The notes: generated by a model not told the origin, from the sequence alone. A DNA stretch of 64,000 nt from Methylobacterium brachiatum (GCF_020523825.1 NZ_JAJALK010000002.1:124001-188000); one strand, 5' to 3'; shown: positions 50,551-59,777, counted from the stretch's first letter. Program-made: numbers and translations.

Positions 50551-52593
50551 ATGGGCGCGCGCGTCGCGGAGACCGGGGGCGACAAGACGCCCCGCGATAA
50601 ACCCTGGATCATCCGCACCTATGCGGGCCATTCCAACGCTGCGGAGTCGAACGCGCTCTACCGGGGCAACCTCGCCAAGGGCCAGACCGGCCTGTCGGTG
50701 GCCTTCGACCTGCCGACCCAGACCGGCTACGACCCGGACCACGAGCTGTCGCGCGGGGAGGTCGGCAAGGTCGGCGTCTCGATCGCGCATCTCGGCGACA
50801 TGCGGACCCTGTTCCAGGACATCCCGCTCGCCCAGATGAACACCTCGATGACCATCAACGCCACGGCCCCGTGGCTGCTGGCGCTCTACCTGGCGGTGGC
50901 CGAGGAGCAGGGCGCGCCGCTCGACGCCCTCCAGGGCACCACCCAGAACGACATCATCAAGGAATACCTGTCGCGCGGGACCTACGTGTTCCCGCCCGCG
51001 CCCTCGCTCCGGCTCACCAAGGACGTGATCCTGTTCACGACCAAGAACGTGCCGAAGTGGAACCCGATGAATGTCTGCTCCTACCACCTGCAGGAGGCGG
51101 GGGCGACGCCGGTCCAGGAGCTGTCCTACGCGCTGGCCATCGCCATCGCGGTGCTCGACACCGTGCGCGACGACCCCGCATTCGACGCGACGAGCTTCTC
51201 CGACGTCTTCGGGCGGATCTCGTTCTTCGTGAATGCCGGGCTGCGCTTCGTCACCGAGATCTGCAAGATGCGGGCGTTTGCCGAGCTCTGGGACGAGATC
51301 GCCCAGGAGCGCTACGGCATCGACGACCCGAAGAAGCGGATCTTCCGCTACGGCGTGCAGGTCAACTCGCTCGGCCTGACGGAGCAGCAGCCGGAGAACA
51401 ACGTCCACCGCATCCTGATCGGGATGCTGGCCGTGACGCTCTCCAAGCGCGCCCGCGCCCGGGCGGTGCAGCTGCCGGCCTGGAACGAGGCGCTCGGCCT
51501 GCCGCGGCCCTGGGACCAGCAATGGTCCATGCGCATGCAGCAGATCCTGGCCTTCGAGACCGACCTTTTGGAATATGACGATATCTTCGACGGCTCGACG
51601 GTCATCGAGGCCAAGGTCGAGGCGCTGAAGGCCGAGACCCGGGCGGAGCTGGAGCGGATCGGCGGTATCGGCGGCGCGGTCGCCGCGGTGGAGACCGGCG
51701 CCCTCAAGCGCGCCCTGGTCGAGTCGAACGCCAAGCGGATCTCGGCGATCGAGGCCGGCGAGCAGATCGTCGTCGGCGTCAACAAGTGGCAGCAGGGCGA
51801 GCCCTCGCCGCTCACCGCCGGGGAGGGGGCGATCTTCTCCGTCTCCGAGACGGTGGAGATGGAGGCGCAGGGGCGCATCCGCGACTGGCGCAGCAAGCGC
51901 GACGACCGGGCGGTGGGCCAGGCGCTCGACGCCCTGGAGCAGGCCGCGCGCTCGGGCGCCAACATCATGCCGGTCTCGATCGCGGCCGCGAAGGCCGGCG
52001 TCACGACCGGCGAGTGGGGCGAGCGCCTGCGGCAGGTCTTCGGCGAGTACCGGGCGCCCACCGGGGTGACGGTCGAGACCGTCTCCTCCGGGGCGGCCGA
52101 GGAGGCCAAGCTCCTGATCGCCGATCTCGGCGAGCGGCTCGGCGAGACCCCGCGGCTCGTGGTCGGCAAGCCCGGCCTCGACGGCCACTCGAACGGCGCC
52201 GAGCAGATCGCCTTGCGCGCCCGGGATGTCGGCTTCGACGTCACCTATGACGGCATCCGCCAGACGCCGGCCGAGATCGTCGCCAAGGCCAAGGAGACCG
52301 GCGCCCACGTGGTCGGCCTGTCGATCCTGTCCGGCAGCCACGTGCCGCTGGTCCGCGAGGTCCGCGCCCAGATGCGCGAGGCCGGGCTCGACCACATCCC
52401 CGTCGTGGTCGGCGGCATCATCTCCCCCGAGGACGAGCTGGTCCTGAAGAACATGGGCGTGCGCGCGGTCTACACCCCCAAGGACTACGCCATCGACGCG
52501 ATCATGATCGGCCTGGCCAAGGTGGTGGAGAAGAGTCTGGACCGGCAGGGCAGCCCGCCGGAGCCGGCGCGGGAGGGCGCGCAGGTCTACTGA
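50551..52593 (+). CDS. ecm: (2R)-Ethylmalonyl-CoA mutase
   Basis: A 680-residue coenzyme-B12-dependent mutase converting ethylmalonyl-CoA to methylsuccinyl-CoA (formerly MeaA). The TIM-barrel domain begins RTYAGHSNAAESNALYRGNL, with TGLSVAFDLPTQTGYDPDHE and QLQGTT-like substrate loop ALQGTTQNDIIKEYLSRGTY. The C-terminal B12 domain carries D544-G-H546-S-N-G549 in GLDGHSNGAEQ, where His546 binds cobalt. Length and single-chain form fit Ecm better than methylmalonyl-CoA mutase large subunit. The ATG follows GGAGG. It belongs functionally with the nearby ccr. Confidence 0.96.
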   Translation: MGARVAETGGDKTPRDKPWIIRTYAGHSNAAESNALYRGNLAKGQTGLSVAFDLPTQTGYDPDHELSRGEVGKVGVSIAHLGDMRTLFQDIPLAQMNTSMTINATAPWLLALYLAVAEEQGAPLDALQGTTQNDIIKEYLSRGTYVFPPAPSLRLTKDVILFTTKNVPKWNPMNVCSYHLQEAGATPVQELSYALAIAIAVLDTVRDDPAFDATSFSDVFGRISFFVNAGLRFVTEICKMRAFAELWDEIAQERYGIDDPKKRIFRYGVQVNSLGLTEQQPENNVHRILIGMLAVTLSKRARARAVQLPAWNEALGLPRPWDQQWSMRMQQILAFETDLLEYDDIFDGSTVIEAKVEALKAETRAELERIGGIGGAVAAVETGALKRALVESNAKRISAIEAGEQIVVGVNKWQQGEPSPLTAGEGAIFSVSETVEMEAQGRIRDWRSKRDDRAVGQALDALEQAARSGANIMPVSIAAAKAGVTTGEWGERLRQVFGEYRAPTGVTVETVSSGAAEEAKLLIADLGERLGETPRLVVGKPGLDGHSNGAEQIALRARDVGFDVTYDGIRQTPAEIVAKAKETGAHVVGLSILSGSHVPLVREVRAQMREAGLDHIPVVVGGIISPEDELVLKNMGVRAVYTPKDYAIDAIMIGLAKVVEKSLDRQGSPPEPAREGAQVY

Positions 52594-52660
52594 GGGGGAT
52601 CCCACGGGATACGGGCGGCGCGCCTTCCCGAGCGCGCGCGGGATCGCGTAGGACGGCGCC

Positions 52661-53698
52661 ATGCCGTCCGTCCGCGACACGATCCTCCTCCTCGCCGTCC
52701 CGCTCGCCGCCGCCCTGTCGGCCGGGCTGATCCTGCGCCTGCGGCCGGTGTTGCAGCGCTACGCCCTGGCCCGGCCGAACGCCCGGTCGAGCCACACGGT
52801 GCCGACGCCGCAGGGCGGCGGGATCGCCGTGGTGACGGCGCTGGTGACGATCTCCGGCCTCCTGATCGCGGCGCCGGAGATCGGCGGCCGGCCGGACTGG
52901 ATCGGGCTCGCGAGCGGCACCCTGGTCCTGGCTTTGCTCGGCGCCGTGGACGACCTTCGGCCGCTGCCCGCCGGGCTGCGGCTCGCCGTGCAGGCGGGCG
53001 TCGTCGGCGTGCTGGTCTGGCAGCTCGACGGCCGGCTGCTGCCCGGGGCGCCCCTGTGGCTCGAGCGCGGGCTCGCGCTGCTGGCGGGGGTCTGGTTCGT
53101 CAACCTGACGAACTTCATGGACGGGCTCGACTGGATGACGGTGGCCGAGATCGTCCCGGTCTCCGGGGCGCTGCTGCTCCTCGGGCTCACGGGATACCTG
53201 CCGGCGCTGCCGGCCCTGGTGGCGGCCTGCCTGCTCGGGGCGATGCTGGGCTTCGCGCCGTTCAACCGGCCGGTGGCGAAGCTTTTCCTCGGGGATGTCG
53301 GCTCGCTGCCGATCGGGCTCGTCACCGCTTGGCTGCTCTGCCAGCTCGCCTTGGCGGGGGGGCTCGCCGCCGCCCTGCTGCTGCCGCTGGTCTACCTCGC
53401 CGATGCCAGCCTGACGCTCGCCGCCCGGGCGGCACGGCGCGAGCGGGTCTGGGAGGCGCATCGCGGCCATTACTACCAGCGCGCCACCGATCACGGCCTG
53501 ACCGTCTCGGGCGTCGTGGCGCGGGTGTTTGCGGTCAACCTCGTCCTGGCCGCGCTCGCCGCCGCGACCTTGTTTTGGCCGTCCTGGCCGGTCACGCTCG
53601 GGGCTCTCGCGGCCGGGCTCGCCCTGGTCGCCGCCCTGCTCCGCCGCTTCGCCCGCGCCCCCACGCCGGCCCATGCCGAAGGTTCCCCCAGCCCGTGA
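52661..53698 (+). CDS. Polyprenyl-phosphate sugar-1-phosphate transferase (WecA/MraY family)
   Basis: A 345-residue integral membrane enzyme with about ten helices. Family motifs are LGAVDDLRPLP (cytoplasmic loop 2 with catalytic Asp pair), NLTNFMDGLDWMTVAEIVPV, AKLFLGDVGSLPIGL, and the late HRGHYYQRATDHGLTV segment typical of the WbpL/WecA class. It starts polysaccharide or O-antigen synthesis by placing a HexNAc-1-phosphate on undecaprenyl phosphate. The epimerase gene overlaps its stop by four bases. Confidence 0.9.
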   Translation: MPSVRDTILLLAVPLAAALSAGLILRLRPVLQRYALARPNARSSHTVPTPQGGGIAVVTALVTISGLLIAAPEIGGRPDWIGLASGTLVLALLGAVDDLRPLPAGLRLAVQAGVVGVLVWQLDGRLLPGAPLWLERGLALLAGVWFVNLTNFMDGLDWMTVAEIVPVSGALLLLGLTGYLPALPALVAACLLGAMLGFAPFNRPVAKLFLGDVGSLPIGLVTAWLLCQLALAGGLAAALLLPLVYLADASLTLAARAARRERVWEAHRGHYYQRATDHGLTVSGVVARVFAVNLVLAALAAATLFWPSWPVTLGALAAGLALVAALLRRFARAPTPAHAEGSPSP

Positions 53699-54615
53699 CC
53701 GGATTGATCGCGCTCACCGGGGCCACCGGCTTCATCGGCCGCCACCTGCTCGCCGACCTCACCGCCCGCGGCTACAAGGTCCGGGTGCTGCTGCGCCGGC
53801 CGACCGCCCTGCCGGAGGGGGCCGCGAGCGCGGTGGTCGGCGACCTGACCCGCCCGATCAACATGGCGGCGGCGCTCAGCGGCGTCGACGCCGTGGTGCA
53901 TTCGGCGGGCCTGGCGCATGCCATGTCCGGGGCTCCCGAGGACGATTACCGCACCCTCAACACCGAGGCGACGCGCAAGCTCGCGGAGGCTGCCGCCCGG
54001 GCGAAGGTGCGCCGCTTCGTGTTCCTGTCCTCGATCCGCGCGCAGGTCGGGGCCAGCGCGCCGGGCGTGATCGGGGAGGGCGACGAACCCCGGCCCACCG
54101 ACGCCTACGGCCGCTCCAAGCTGGCGGCCGAGCGGGCGCTCGCCGAGACGGGGCTCGACTGGGTCGCGCTCCGCCCCGTCCTGGTCTACGGCGCCGGCGT
54201 GAAGGGCAACATGGCCGCGCTCCTGCGGCTCGCCCGCAGCCCCTATCCCCTGCCGCTGGGCGGGCTGGCGGCGCGGCGCTCGCTGATCTCCCTGGAGAGC
54301 CTGTCGGGGGCCGTGGACGCGGTGCTGCGGGCGCCGGACCCGATCCGATCCGCCCTGATCGCCGCAGACCCGGACCCGCTCAGCCTGGCCGAGATGCTCA
54401 CGGCGCTGCGCGCCGGTCTCGGCCGCCAACCCGGGCTCGTCCCGGTGCCGGCCGGCCTCCTCGGGCTAGCCTGCCGGCTGACCGGCCGGGAGGCGCTGTT
54501 CGCCCGGGTGGCCGAGGGCCTGGAGGCCCGCGCCGACGGCCTCGCGGCGCTCGGATGGCGGCCGGCCGCACCGACCCGGGACGGGCTCGCCCGGCTGGCA
54601 CGAGACGAAGCGTGA
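53695..54615 (+). CDS. NAD-dependent sugar-nucleotide epimerase/dehydratase (SDR, GalE/WbpV-like)
   Basis: A 306-residue extended SDR. The Rossmann motif is ALTGATGFIGRHLL, with DAVVHSAGLAH, the Ser in FVFLSSIRA, and the catalytic Tyr-Lys in DAYGRSKLAAE. The GTG at 53695 overlaps the TGA of the preceding transferase (GTGA). The arrangement of a WecA-type transferase and a C4-epimerase, with a CapD-like dehydratase nearby, suggests a surface-polysaccharide priming module. Confidence 0.88.
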   Translation: MTGLIALTGATGFIGRHLLADLTARGYKVRVLLRRPTALPEGAASAVVGDLTRPINMAAALSGVDAVVHSAGLAHAMSGAPEDDYRTLNTEATRKLAEAAARAKVRRFVFLSSIRAQVGASAPGVIGEGDEPRPTDAYGRSKLAAERALAETGLDWVALRPVLVYGAGVKGNMAALLRLARSPYPLPLGGLAARRSLISLESLSGAVDAVLRAPDPIRSALIAADPDPLSLAEMLTALRAGLGRQPGLVPVPAGLLGLACRLTGREALFARVAEGLEARADGLAALGWRPAAPTRDGLARLARDEA

Positions 54616-54637
54616 GTTCAGAGCGGTGATTGGTCTA

Positions 54638-54777
54638 TCCCATCCAACCCCCTCATCCTGAGGTGCCCGCGTCAGCGGGCCTCGAAGGAGTCCTCCAGGA
54701 ATCGCGCGGCCGGCTGGAGGGCTCCTTCGAGGCCTCCGCTTCGCTCCGTCGCCTCAGGATGAGGGGGTTGGGTGGGA
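54638..54777. repeat. Family B element, intact copy
   Basis: A 140-base palindromic copy with outer TCCCATCCAACCCCCTCATC and GATGAGGGGGTTGGGTGGGA ends and the inner CTCGAAGGAGTCCTCCAG/CTGGAGGGCTCCTTCGAG palindrome. It lies between the converging epimerase and CapD-like genes. Confidence 0.85.
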
Positions 54778-54811
54778 CGAAACACGAGGTCGACCCGGGG
54801 AGCCGAACGCG

Positions 54812-56812
54812 TCAGCCGATCGCGGGGCTCGCCGCACCAGCCATCGCCCCTGCCGCGACCGTTGCACCGGCGGAAGCCGGCTCCCGCCCCGCCGGCCGTT
54901 GCGCGTGGCGCTCGCGGAAATGCGGCACCGCCGCCTCGAACACGGCTTCCGCGGCGGCCCGGTCGCCCGCCGCGACGGCCGCGCGCAGCTGCGCCACCCA
55001 GGCGTCGAGCCGGGCGCGGTCGGCGAAGACCGGGCGGGCCGCCATGACCCCGTCGATGCCCGGCAGGGTGACCCGGGGCTCCTCCCGGGCGAACAGGATT
55101 TCGTTGAGCCGCTCGCCGGGCCGGGCGCCGGTATAGGCGATCTCGATCTCAGCCCCCGGCTCGAACCCGGCCAGCCGGATCATCCGCTCGGCGAGTTCGG
55201 CGATCCGCACCGGCTGGCCCATCTTGAGCACGTAGACCGCGGCGCGCTCCGCCTCCGGGGCGGTGCGGCCCTCGCCGTCGGCGTGGGAGGCCGCGGTCAG
55301 CACGAGGTCGCAGGCCTCGCGCACAGTCATGAAGTAGCGCACCATGTCGGGATGCGTGACGGTGACCGGGCCGCCCCGGGCGATCTGCGCCTTGAACACC
55401 GGCACCACCGAGCCAACCGAGCCGAGCACGTTGCCGAAACGCACCGCGATCAGCCGGGTCGGATGGTCCGGCCTGGCCGATTGCTCGGCGTCCAGCGCCT
55501 GCGCGACCATCTCGGCGAAGCGCTTGGTGACGCCGAGCTGCGAGACCGGCTCGATCGCCTTGTCGGTGGAGACCATCACCAGCGCCCGGGCGCCCGCCGC
55601 CACCGCGGCCTCGGCGACATTGATCGAGCCGAAGACGTTGGTCTTGATGCCCTCCTGCCAGTCGCGCTCCAGATAGGGCACCTGCTTGAGCGCGGCGGCG
55701 TGGACCACGCAATCGGGCCGGAACGCCGCGATGACCTGATGGGTCCGGTCCCGGTCGCGGATGTCGGCGAGCACGCCGGTCACCGCCGCCTCCGCGGACA
55801 GGATCGCCGGGTGGCTGAGGATGCCGTGCAGGGCCGGCTCGGAGGATTCGAGCACCAGCACCGCGGCGGCCCCGAAGGCCACGGCCCGGAGGCAGATCTC
55901 CGAGCCGATCGAGCCGCCGCCGCCGGTCACCACCACCCGGCGGCCGGCCAGGAACGCCTCGAGGCGCGGCCGGTCGATCGCCACGGTGGGGCGCAGGAGC
56001 AGGTCCTCGATCTCGAGGGGGGCCAGCTCGGGCCCCTGCGCGCCCTCGCCGAGCCCGACCACCCGGGCCAGCGGCAGGCCCAGCCGACGGGCGCGGGCGA
56101 TGAGGTCGTCGGGGGCGGCCTCCGGCACCAGGGCGCTGGGGGCGGCCACCAGCCGCCGGACCGGCTCGCCATTCGCCGCCAGCTCCGCCACCACCCGTTC
56201 GAGGTCCCGGAAGCCGCCGAGCACCGGCACGCCGCGCATGAACTGCCCGGTCTCGTCCGCCCGGGGCGACAGGATCCCGCGGGGCGCCAGCTTCCTGACC
56301 GAGCCGGTCTCGATGGCGCGGATCAGCACGTCGATATCGCCGCCGCGCCCGAGCAACAGCGTCGGCACGGTGGCGGCCCGGGCGCTCGATTGCCGGGAGC
56401 GGGTGTCCTTGAGGTACCGGAACGCGAGGCGCGCGCCCCCGAGCAGAAAGATCTGCAGGACCCAGTACAAAAAGATCGCGATCTTGCCGAAGAAGTAGAA
56501 GCCGTAGAGGTCGGCCGAGACCAGGACCCAGTCGGTCACCAGCAGGGCAAGGGCCAGGACGCTCGACGCCCGGACGATCCCGGCGAGATCCTGCAGCGAG
56601 GCGAAGCGCCACTTGGTCCGGTACAGCCGGAACCGCGCATAGACGAGGCCGGCGAAGAGCAGGAACGGCGGCAGCAGCAGCGGCAGGGCGTGCAGGCGCT
56701 CGTCCAGCATGCCGCCCTGGAAGCGGAACAAGAAGGTGAGCACCACGGCGGCGGCGGTCGCCGCGAGGTCGTGGGCCACCATCACCGCGATCTTGTAGAA
56801 GCGCTGCTGCAT
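54812..56812 (-). CDS. Membrane-anchored UDP-GlcNAc 4,6-dehydratase family protein (CapD/WbpM-like)
   Basis: A 666-residue protein. Four N-terminal membrane helices (about 10-130) precede a Rossmann-like coenzyme-A-binding-type domain (145-260) and the SDR dehydratase domain starting VVVTGGGGSIGSEICLRAV (about 285). Family motifs HAAALKQVPYLE, TNVFGSINVAEA, VSTDKAIEPVSQLGVTKRFA, VRFGNVLGSVGSVVPVFKAQI and GARPGERLNEIL are present. In WbpM/PglF the active-site Tyr is replaced by Met (xMGATKR); here it is Leu. The enzyme would make a UDP-4-keto-6-deoxy sugar for surface glycans. Confidence 0.9.
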   Translation of the reverse strand: MQQRFYKIAVMVAHDLAATAAAVVLTFLFRFQGGMLDERLHALPLLLPPFLLFAGLVYARFRLYRTKWRFASLQDLAGIVRASSVLALALLVTDWVLVSADLYGFYFFGKIAIFLYWVLQIFLLGGARLAFRYLKDTRSRQSSARAATVPTLLLGRGGDIDVLIRAIETGSVRKLAPRGILSPRADETGQFMRGVPVLGGFRDLERVVAELAANGEPVRRLVAAPSALVPEAAPDDLIARARRLGLPLARVVGLGEGAQGPELAPLEIEDLLLRPTVAIDRPRLEAFLAGRRVVVTGGGGSIGSEICLRAVAFGAAAVLVLESSEPALHGILSHPAILSAEAAVTGVLADIRDRDRTHQVIAAFRPDCVVHAAALKQVPYLERDWQEGIKTNVFGSINVAEAAVAAGARALVMVSTDKAIEPVSQLGVTKRFAEMVAQALDAEQSARPDHPTRLIAVRFGNVLGSVGSVVPVFKAQIARGGPVTVTHPDMVRYFMTVREACDLVLTAASHADGEGRTAPEAERAAVYVLKMGQPVRIAELAERMIRLAGFEPGAEIEIAYTGARPGERLNEILFAREEPRVTLPGIDGVMAARPVFADRARLDAWVAQLRAAVAAGDRAAAEAVFEAAVPHFRERHAQRPAGREPASAGATVAAGAMAGAASPAIG

Positions 56813-56908
56813 CGGGGGCCGGATGGGGTGCCGCGCGGTATCCGCCGCGGCATTCGCCCTGTCAACGCGGGGCCGGACGCCCCGGGGGCACCCGGCCGGT
56901 GGCGTACC

Positions 56909-57067
56909 CTACTTGACGATCGCGCCGGAGAAGCCGGTCTTAAAATTCTTCTGGTAGGTCCGGCCCTTCAGCGGGTAAATCTTGTCGACGAGCAGGACGC
57001 GGACACGCTCGTTGAAGTCTTCCGTCGTTACGGTCTGCGCCTTACCCGTAATCAAAGTCCTGGCCAT
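56909..57067 (-). CDS. Small protein, 52 residues, unknown
   Basis: A 52-residue protein beginning MARTLITGKAQTVTTEDFNE and ending KNFKTGFSGAIVK, with the middle RVRVLLVDKIYPLKGRTYQK. GGAGA lies seven bases before the ATG. Codons such as ATT, TTT and AAT make it less GC-rich than its neighbours, which may point to recent acquisition or to a strong-expression codon set. It is below usual calling thresholds. No family recognised. Confidence 0.6.
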   Translation of the reverse strand: MARTLITGKAQTVTTEDFNERVRVLLVDKIYPLKGRTYQKNFKTGFSGAIVK

Positions 57068-57158
57068 TATCGTCTCCGCATCGTCGCCCAGGGCACGGGA
57101 TTGCGCGGAGGGTGAACTCTACATGGGGCACGGGCGACGATTTACAAAGACTTATCTT

Positions 57159-58010
57159 TCACCGCAGCGCCCGCACGGCCGCCCCGGCCGCGTCGTCCAC
57201 CCGGTCGATGTCGGGCGCGTCGATGTGCCGGTAGCGGGCCTGGATCAGCCCGAACGCCCCGAAGGCGGCGTGGCCGGCCGCGACCAGCGCGAGCAGGATC
57301 CAGCCATAGGGCTGGGCGCGCAGCAGCGCGAAGGCCTCGGCCAGGCCCTTCGCGTCCGACGAGCGCTGATGCCAGGCCGCCGCCACCAGGAAGCCGCCGA
57401 TGATCAGGAAGGCGATGCCCCGGGCCGCGTAGCCGAAGCGTCCGACCGGCCCGGCCCAGCGGTCGCGGGCCTGGGCATCCAGGGCGAGCCGGTCGGTGAC
57501 GTCGCCCCGCCAGGCCTTGCCGAGGAACCCGAAGCCGCCGCCGATCACGCCGAGGCCGACGAGCGCCACGAGCCAGCGGCCGAAGGGCTTGGCCAGGAGC
57601 CAGGCGGTGCCGTCATGCACGCCGTCGCCGCCGCTCATCCCCAGGCCGAGGCTGAGCGAGGCCGCGCTGACGGCCAGGCCGAGATAGATCACGGCGCTGA
57701 TGAGATGCGCGCCGCGCACCGCCAGCCCTTTGGCGGACGTGCCCCGGCGGTCGGCATCGGTCACGCCCTCGACCAGGCGCCAGAGCGCGAAGCCGGCGAG
57801 CCCCAGGGCGATCAGCCCGACCAGGACCACGCCGAACGGCCCGTTCAGGACGGCGCGCAGAGCATCCTTGCTGTCGCCGGCCCGGCCGCCCTGGCCGATC
57901 GCCGCGAGCAGGGCCAGGGCGCCGACCACGACATAGACGACCCCGCGGGCGCCGTAGCCGAAACGGGCGATGCGCTCGATCGTGTTGCGGCCGCCCGGAA
58001 CGGGCGTCAT
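57159..58010 (-). CDS. DUF1206 membrane protein
   Basis: A 283-residue inner-membrane protein built from three repeats of a two-helix DUF1206 unit. The repeats start RFGYGARGVVYVVVGALALL, LAVRGAHLISAVIYLGLAVS and RFGYAARGIAFLIIGGFLVA, and each pairs with a second helix containing GxxxAFxxWR or WxxL patterns. Function of the family is unknown. ATG at 58010 is preferred over a TTG start 23 codons upstream, which lacks a ribosome site. Confidence 0.88.
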   Translation of the reverse strand: MTPVPGGRNTIERIARFGYGARGVVYVVVGALALLAAIGQGGRAGDSKDALRAVLNGPFGVVLVGLIALGLAGFALWRLVEGVTDADRRGTSAKGLAVRGAHLISAVIYLGLAVSAASLSLGLGMSGGDGVHDGTAWLLAKPFGRWLVALVGLGVIGGGFGFLGKAWRGDVTDRLALDAQARDRWAGPVGRFGYAARGIAFLIIGGFLVAAAWHQRSSDAKGLAEAFALLRAQPYGWILLALVAAGHAAFGAFGLIQARYRHIDAPDIDRVDDAAGAAVRALR

Positions 58011-58131
58011 GCGCGGCACCGGTCGGGGCAGGGGATCAGGTTCGGCACGGGCGGGATCCGATGATGCGGGACCGGTCAACGCCCGGACGCCCGGACCCGA
58101 TCCGTTGCCAGCTCGATACCGATCGCCCGGA

Positions 58132-58473
58132 TCACATCGGCGTCCGCTCCGAGCGACCGGCCAGGGCGACGTAGAAGCCGAGCCCGTCCTGGGCCGGCAG
58201 GGTGTGCAGGCGCTCGATCAGGCCGCGGCGCTTCGCGTCGAGGAGCAGGCGGCCCGCCGGCTGGAACAGGGTCTCGCCGCCGCCCTCCGGGGGCGGGTCC
58301 AGGCGGATCGCCACGGTCTTGCCCTTGGCGAAGCGGCTGCGCTCCAGCATGTCCTTGAGGGACGCCTCCGCGGTCGCCCGGTTGGCGCCGCGCAGGTCGA
58401 GCACCGATTCCGCGTCCGTCACGCCGAGGGCGCCGCGCAGCTTGGCCGCGTAGAAATCTTCGAAATGGGGCAA
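58132..58473 (-). CDS. Hypothetical protein with Smr-like pattern
   Basis: A 113-residue protein starting with TTG at 58473 (an upstream non-ATG start is possible because the frame stays open to the neighbouring gene). ESVLDLRGANRATAEASLKD and IRLDPPPEGGGETLFQPAGR vaguely resemble the LDLHG...HGKG pattern of Smr domains, but the key HG residues are missing, so I do not assign the family. Same direction as the Uma2 pair upstream, 62 bases away. Confidence 0.55.
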   Translation of the reverse strand: MPHFEDFYAAKLRGALGVTDAESVLDLRGANRATAEASLKDMLERSRFAKGKTVAIRLDPPPEGGGETLFQPAGRLLLDAKRRGLIERLHTLPAQDGLGFYVALAGRSERTPM

Positions 58474-58535
58474 GTCGGTTGCCTTGAAGCTCTGCTGGGC
58501 CGGGGAGACCGGCGCGTTGCGATCGGGTGCGGGGC

Positions 58536-59099
58536 TCAGTCGGCGAGGCCGCGGTAGATGTCGGATACCGGCACGGTGCCGTCGAGTTCCGGCAGCGCGA
58601 CGCTACCGCCGGGGCCCAGCGCCTGCACGGTCCAGTCGGAGGGCCCCCGGCGCCAGACCTCGACCCGCACCTCGTCGGAATAAACGATCAGCAGGACCCT
58701 GAGGCTCGGGACCGTGCGGTAGAAGTCGATCTTGCGGCCCCGGTCCAGGCTCATCGTGGACGGCGACAGCACTTCGGCCACCAGCAGCGGGTCCTCCGCG
58801 TAGCCGTCCGGCAGCGGCGGTCCGCAGCGCACCACCACGTCGGGGATCGGCACGAAATCGTCCTGCTCGGCGCTGACGATCCCCAGGCCCGGCATGGCGC
58901 GGCAGCCCCGCGGCTCGGCGAGGGCATCCAGGCGCCCGGCCAGGTTCATGACGATGCGCTGATGGCGCTCGCGCGGCGGCGACATGAGCACGGGCTCGCC
59001 GTCGAGCAACTCCCAGCGCTCCTCGTCCGGGCGATCCTCCGCCCAGCGCCTGAACGCGGCAAATCCCATGCGCGTGTCGCGCTTCGCGGCCAACGCCAT
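58536..59099 (-). CDS. Uma2 (DUF820) family endonuclease-like protein, copy 1
   Basis: A 187-residue PD-(D/E)XK-fold protein of the Uma2/DUF820 family. EERWELLDGEPVLMSPPRER is the N-terminal active-site Glu segment, IPDVVVRCG the catalytic Asp, and LLVAEVLSPSTMSLDRGRKI the E-x-LSP-x-T motif with Lys in KIDFYRTVPSL. Uma2 proteins are abundant in cyanobacteria and some alphaproteobacteria; function is uncertain. It is tandem with a close paralogue 61 bases away. Confidence 0.9.
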   Translation of the reverse strand: MALAAKRDTRMGFAAFRRWAEDRPDEERWELLDGEPVLMSPPRERHQRIVMNLAGRLDALAEPRGCRAMPGLGIVSAEQDDFVPIPDVVVRCGPPLPDGYAEDPLLVAEVLSPSTMSLDRGRKIDFYRTVPSLRVLLIVYSDEVRVEVWRRGPSDWTVQALGPGGSVALPELDGTVPVSDIYRGLAD

Positions 59100-59160
59100 C
59101 GCCGCCCTCCGATCCGGGCGCGATGGTAGCACCCGCGACGGCGCCCGCAACAGCGCCGGT

Positions 59161-59721
59161 TCAGAAGGCCACGCGGGCGTAGGCCTCGCCCACCGGCAGG
59201 ACACCGCCGAGTTCCGGCAGGGCGATAGCCTCGCCCGGCCCGGCAACCCGCATCGTCCACCCGGCATCCCGGCGCCAGACCTCGATCCGGGCCTCGTCCT
59301 GATAGACGATCAGCAGGGTCTGGAGGCTCGGGACGGTGGCGTAGAAGGCGAGCTTGCGGCCCCGGTCGTTGGTCATGGTGCCGGGCGAGAGCACCTCGAC
59401 GATCAGCAGCGGGTCGTCGACGTAGCCGCCGGGCGGCATCGAGCCGCAATGGACCACCACATCCGGATAGGGCGCGTAATCGTCCATCGCGTCGCTGAGG
59501 ATGGCGAGGCCCGGATAGGCGCCGCAGCCGCGCTCTTTTGCCAACGCATCGAGATGCTGCGCGATGTTGAGGACGATGCGCTGGTGCCGAGCGCTCGGCG
59601 GCGCCATCAGCACCGGCTCGCCGTCGAGCAGTTCCCAGCGCTCCTCGTCCGGACGCGGCTCGACCCAGCGCCGGTATTCGGCGACGCTCATGCGGGCGTC
59701 GCGCCTCACTGCCAATGCCAT
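59161..59721 (-). CDS. Uma2 (DUF820) family endonuclease-like protein, copy 2
   Basis: A 186-residue paralogue of the adjacent gene with EERWELLDGEPVLMAPPSAR, PYPDVVVHCG, LLIVEVLSPGTMTNDRGRKL and FYATVPSLQTLLIVYQDEAR. Both copies keep the active-site pattern, and they share almost the same N-terminus (MALA-RRDxRM). The pair arose by tandem duplication and has diverged. Confidence 0.9.
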   Translation of the reverse strand: MALAVRRDARMSVAEYRRWVEPRPDEERWELLDGEPVLMAPPSARHQRIVLNIAQHLDALAKERGCGAYPGLAILSDAMDDYAPYPDVVVHCGSMPPGGYVDDPLLIVEVLSPGTMTNDRGRKLAFYATVPSLQTLLIVYQDEARIEVWRRDAGWTMRVAGPGEAIALPELGGVLPVGEAYARVAF

Positions 59722-59777
59722 GGCGGCCTCCGATCGGAGGCGCCACGATACCATGAGTCTCTGATTCCGGCGACGGC

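Noticed and set aside
58132..58473. Assignment of this protein to the Smr (MutS2 C-terminal) family
   Set aside because: The resemblance is limited to LDLRG; the HGxG motif needed by Smr is absent.
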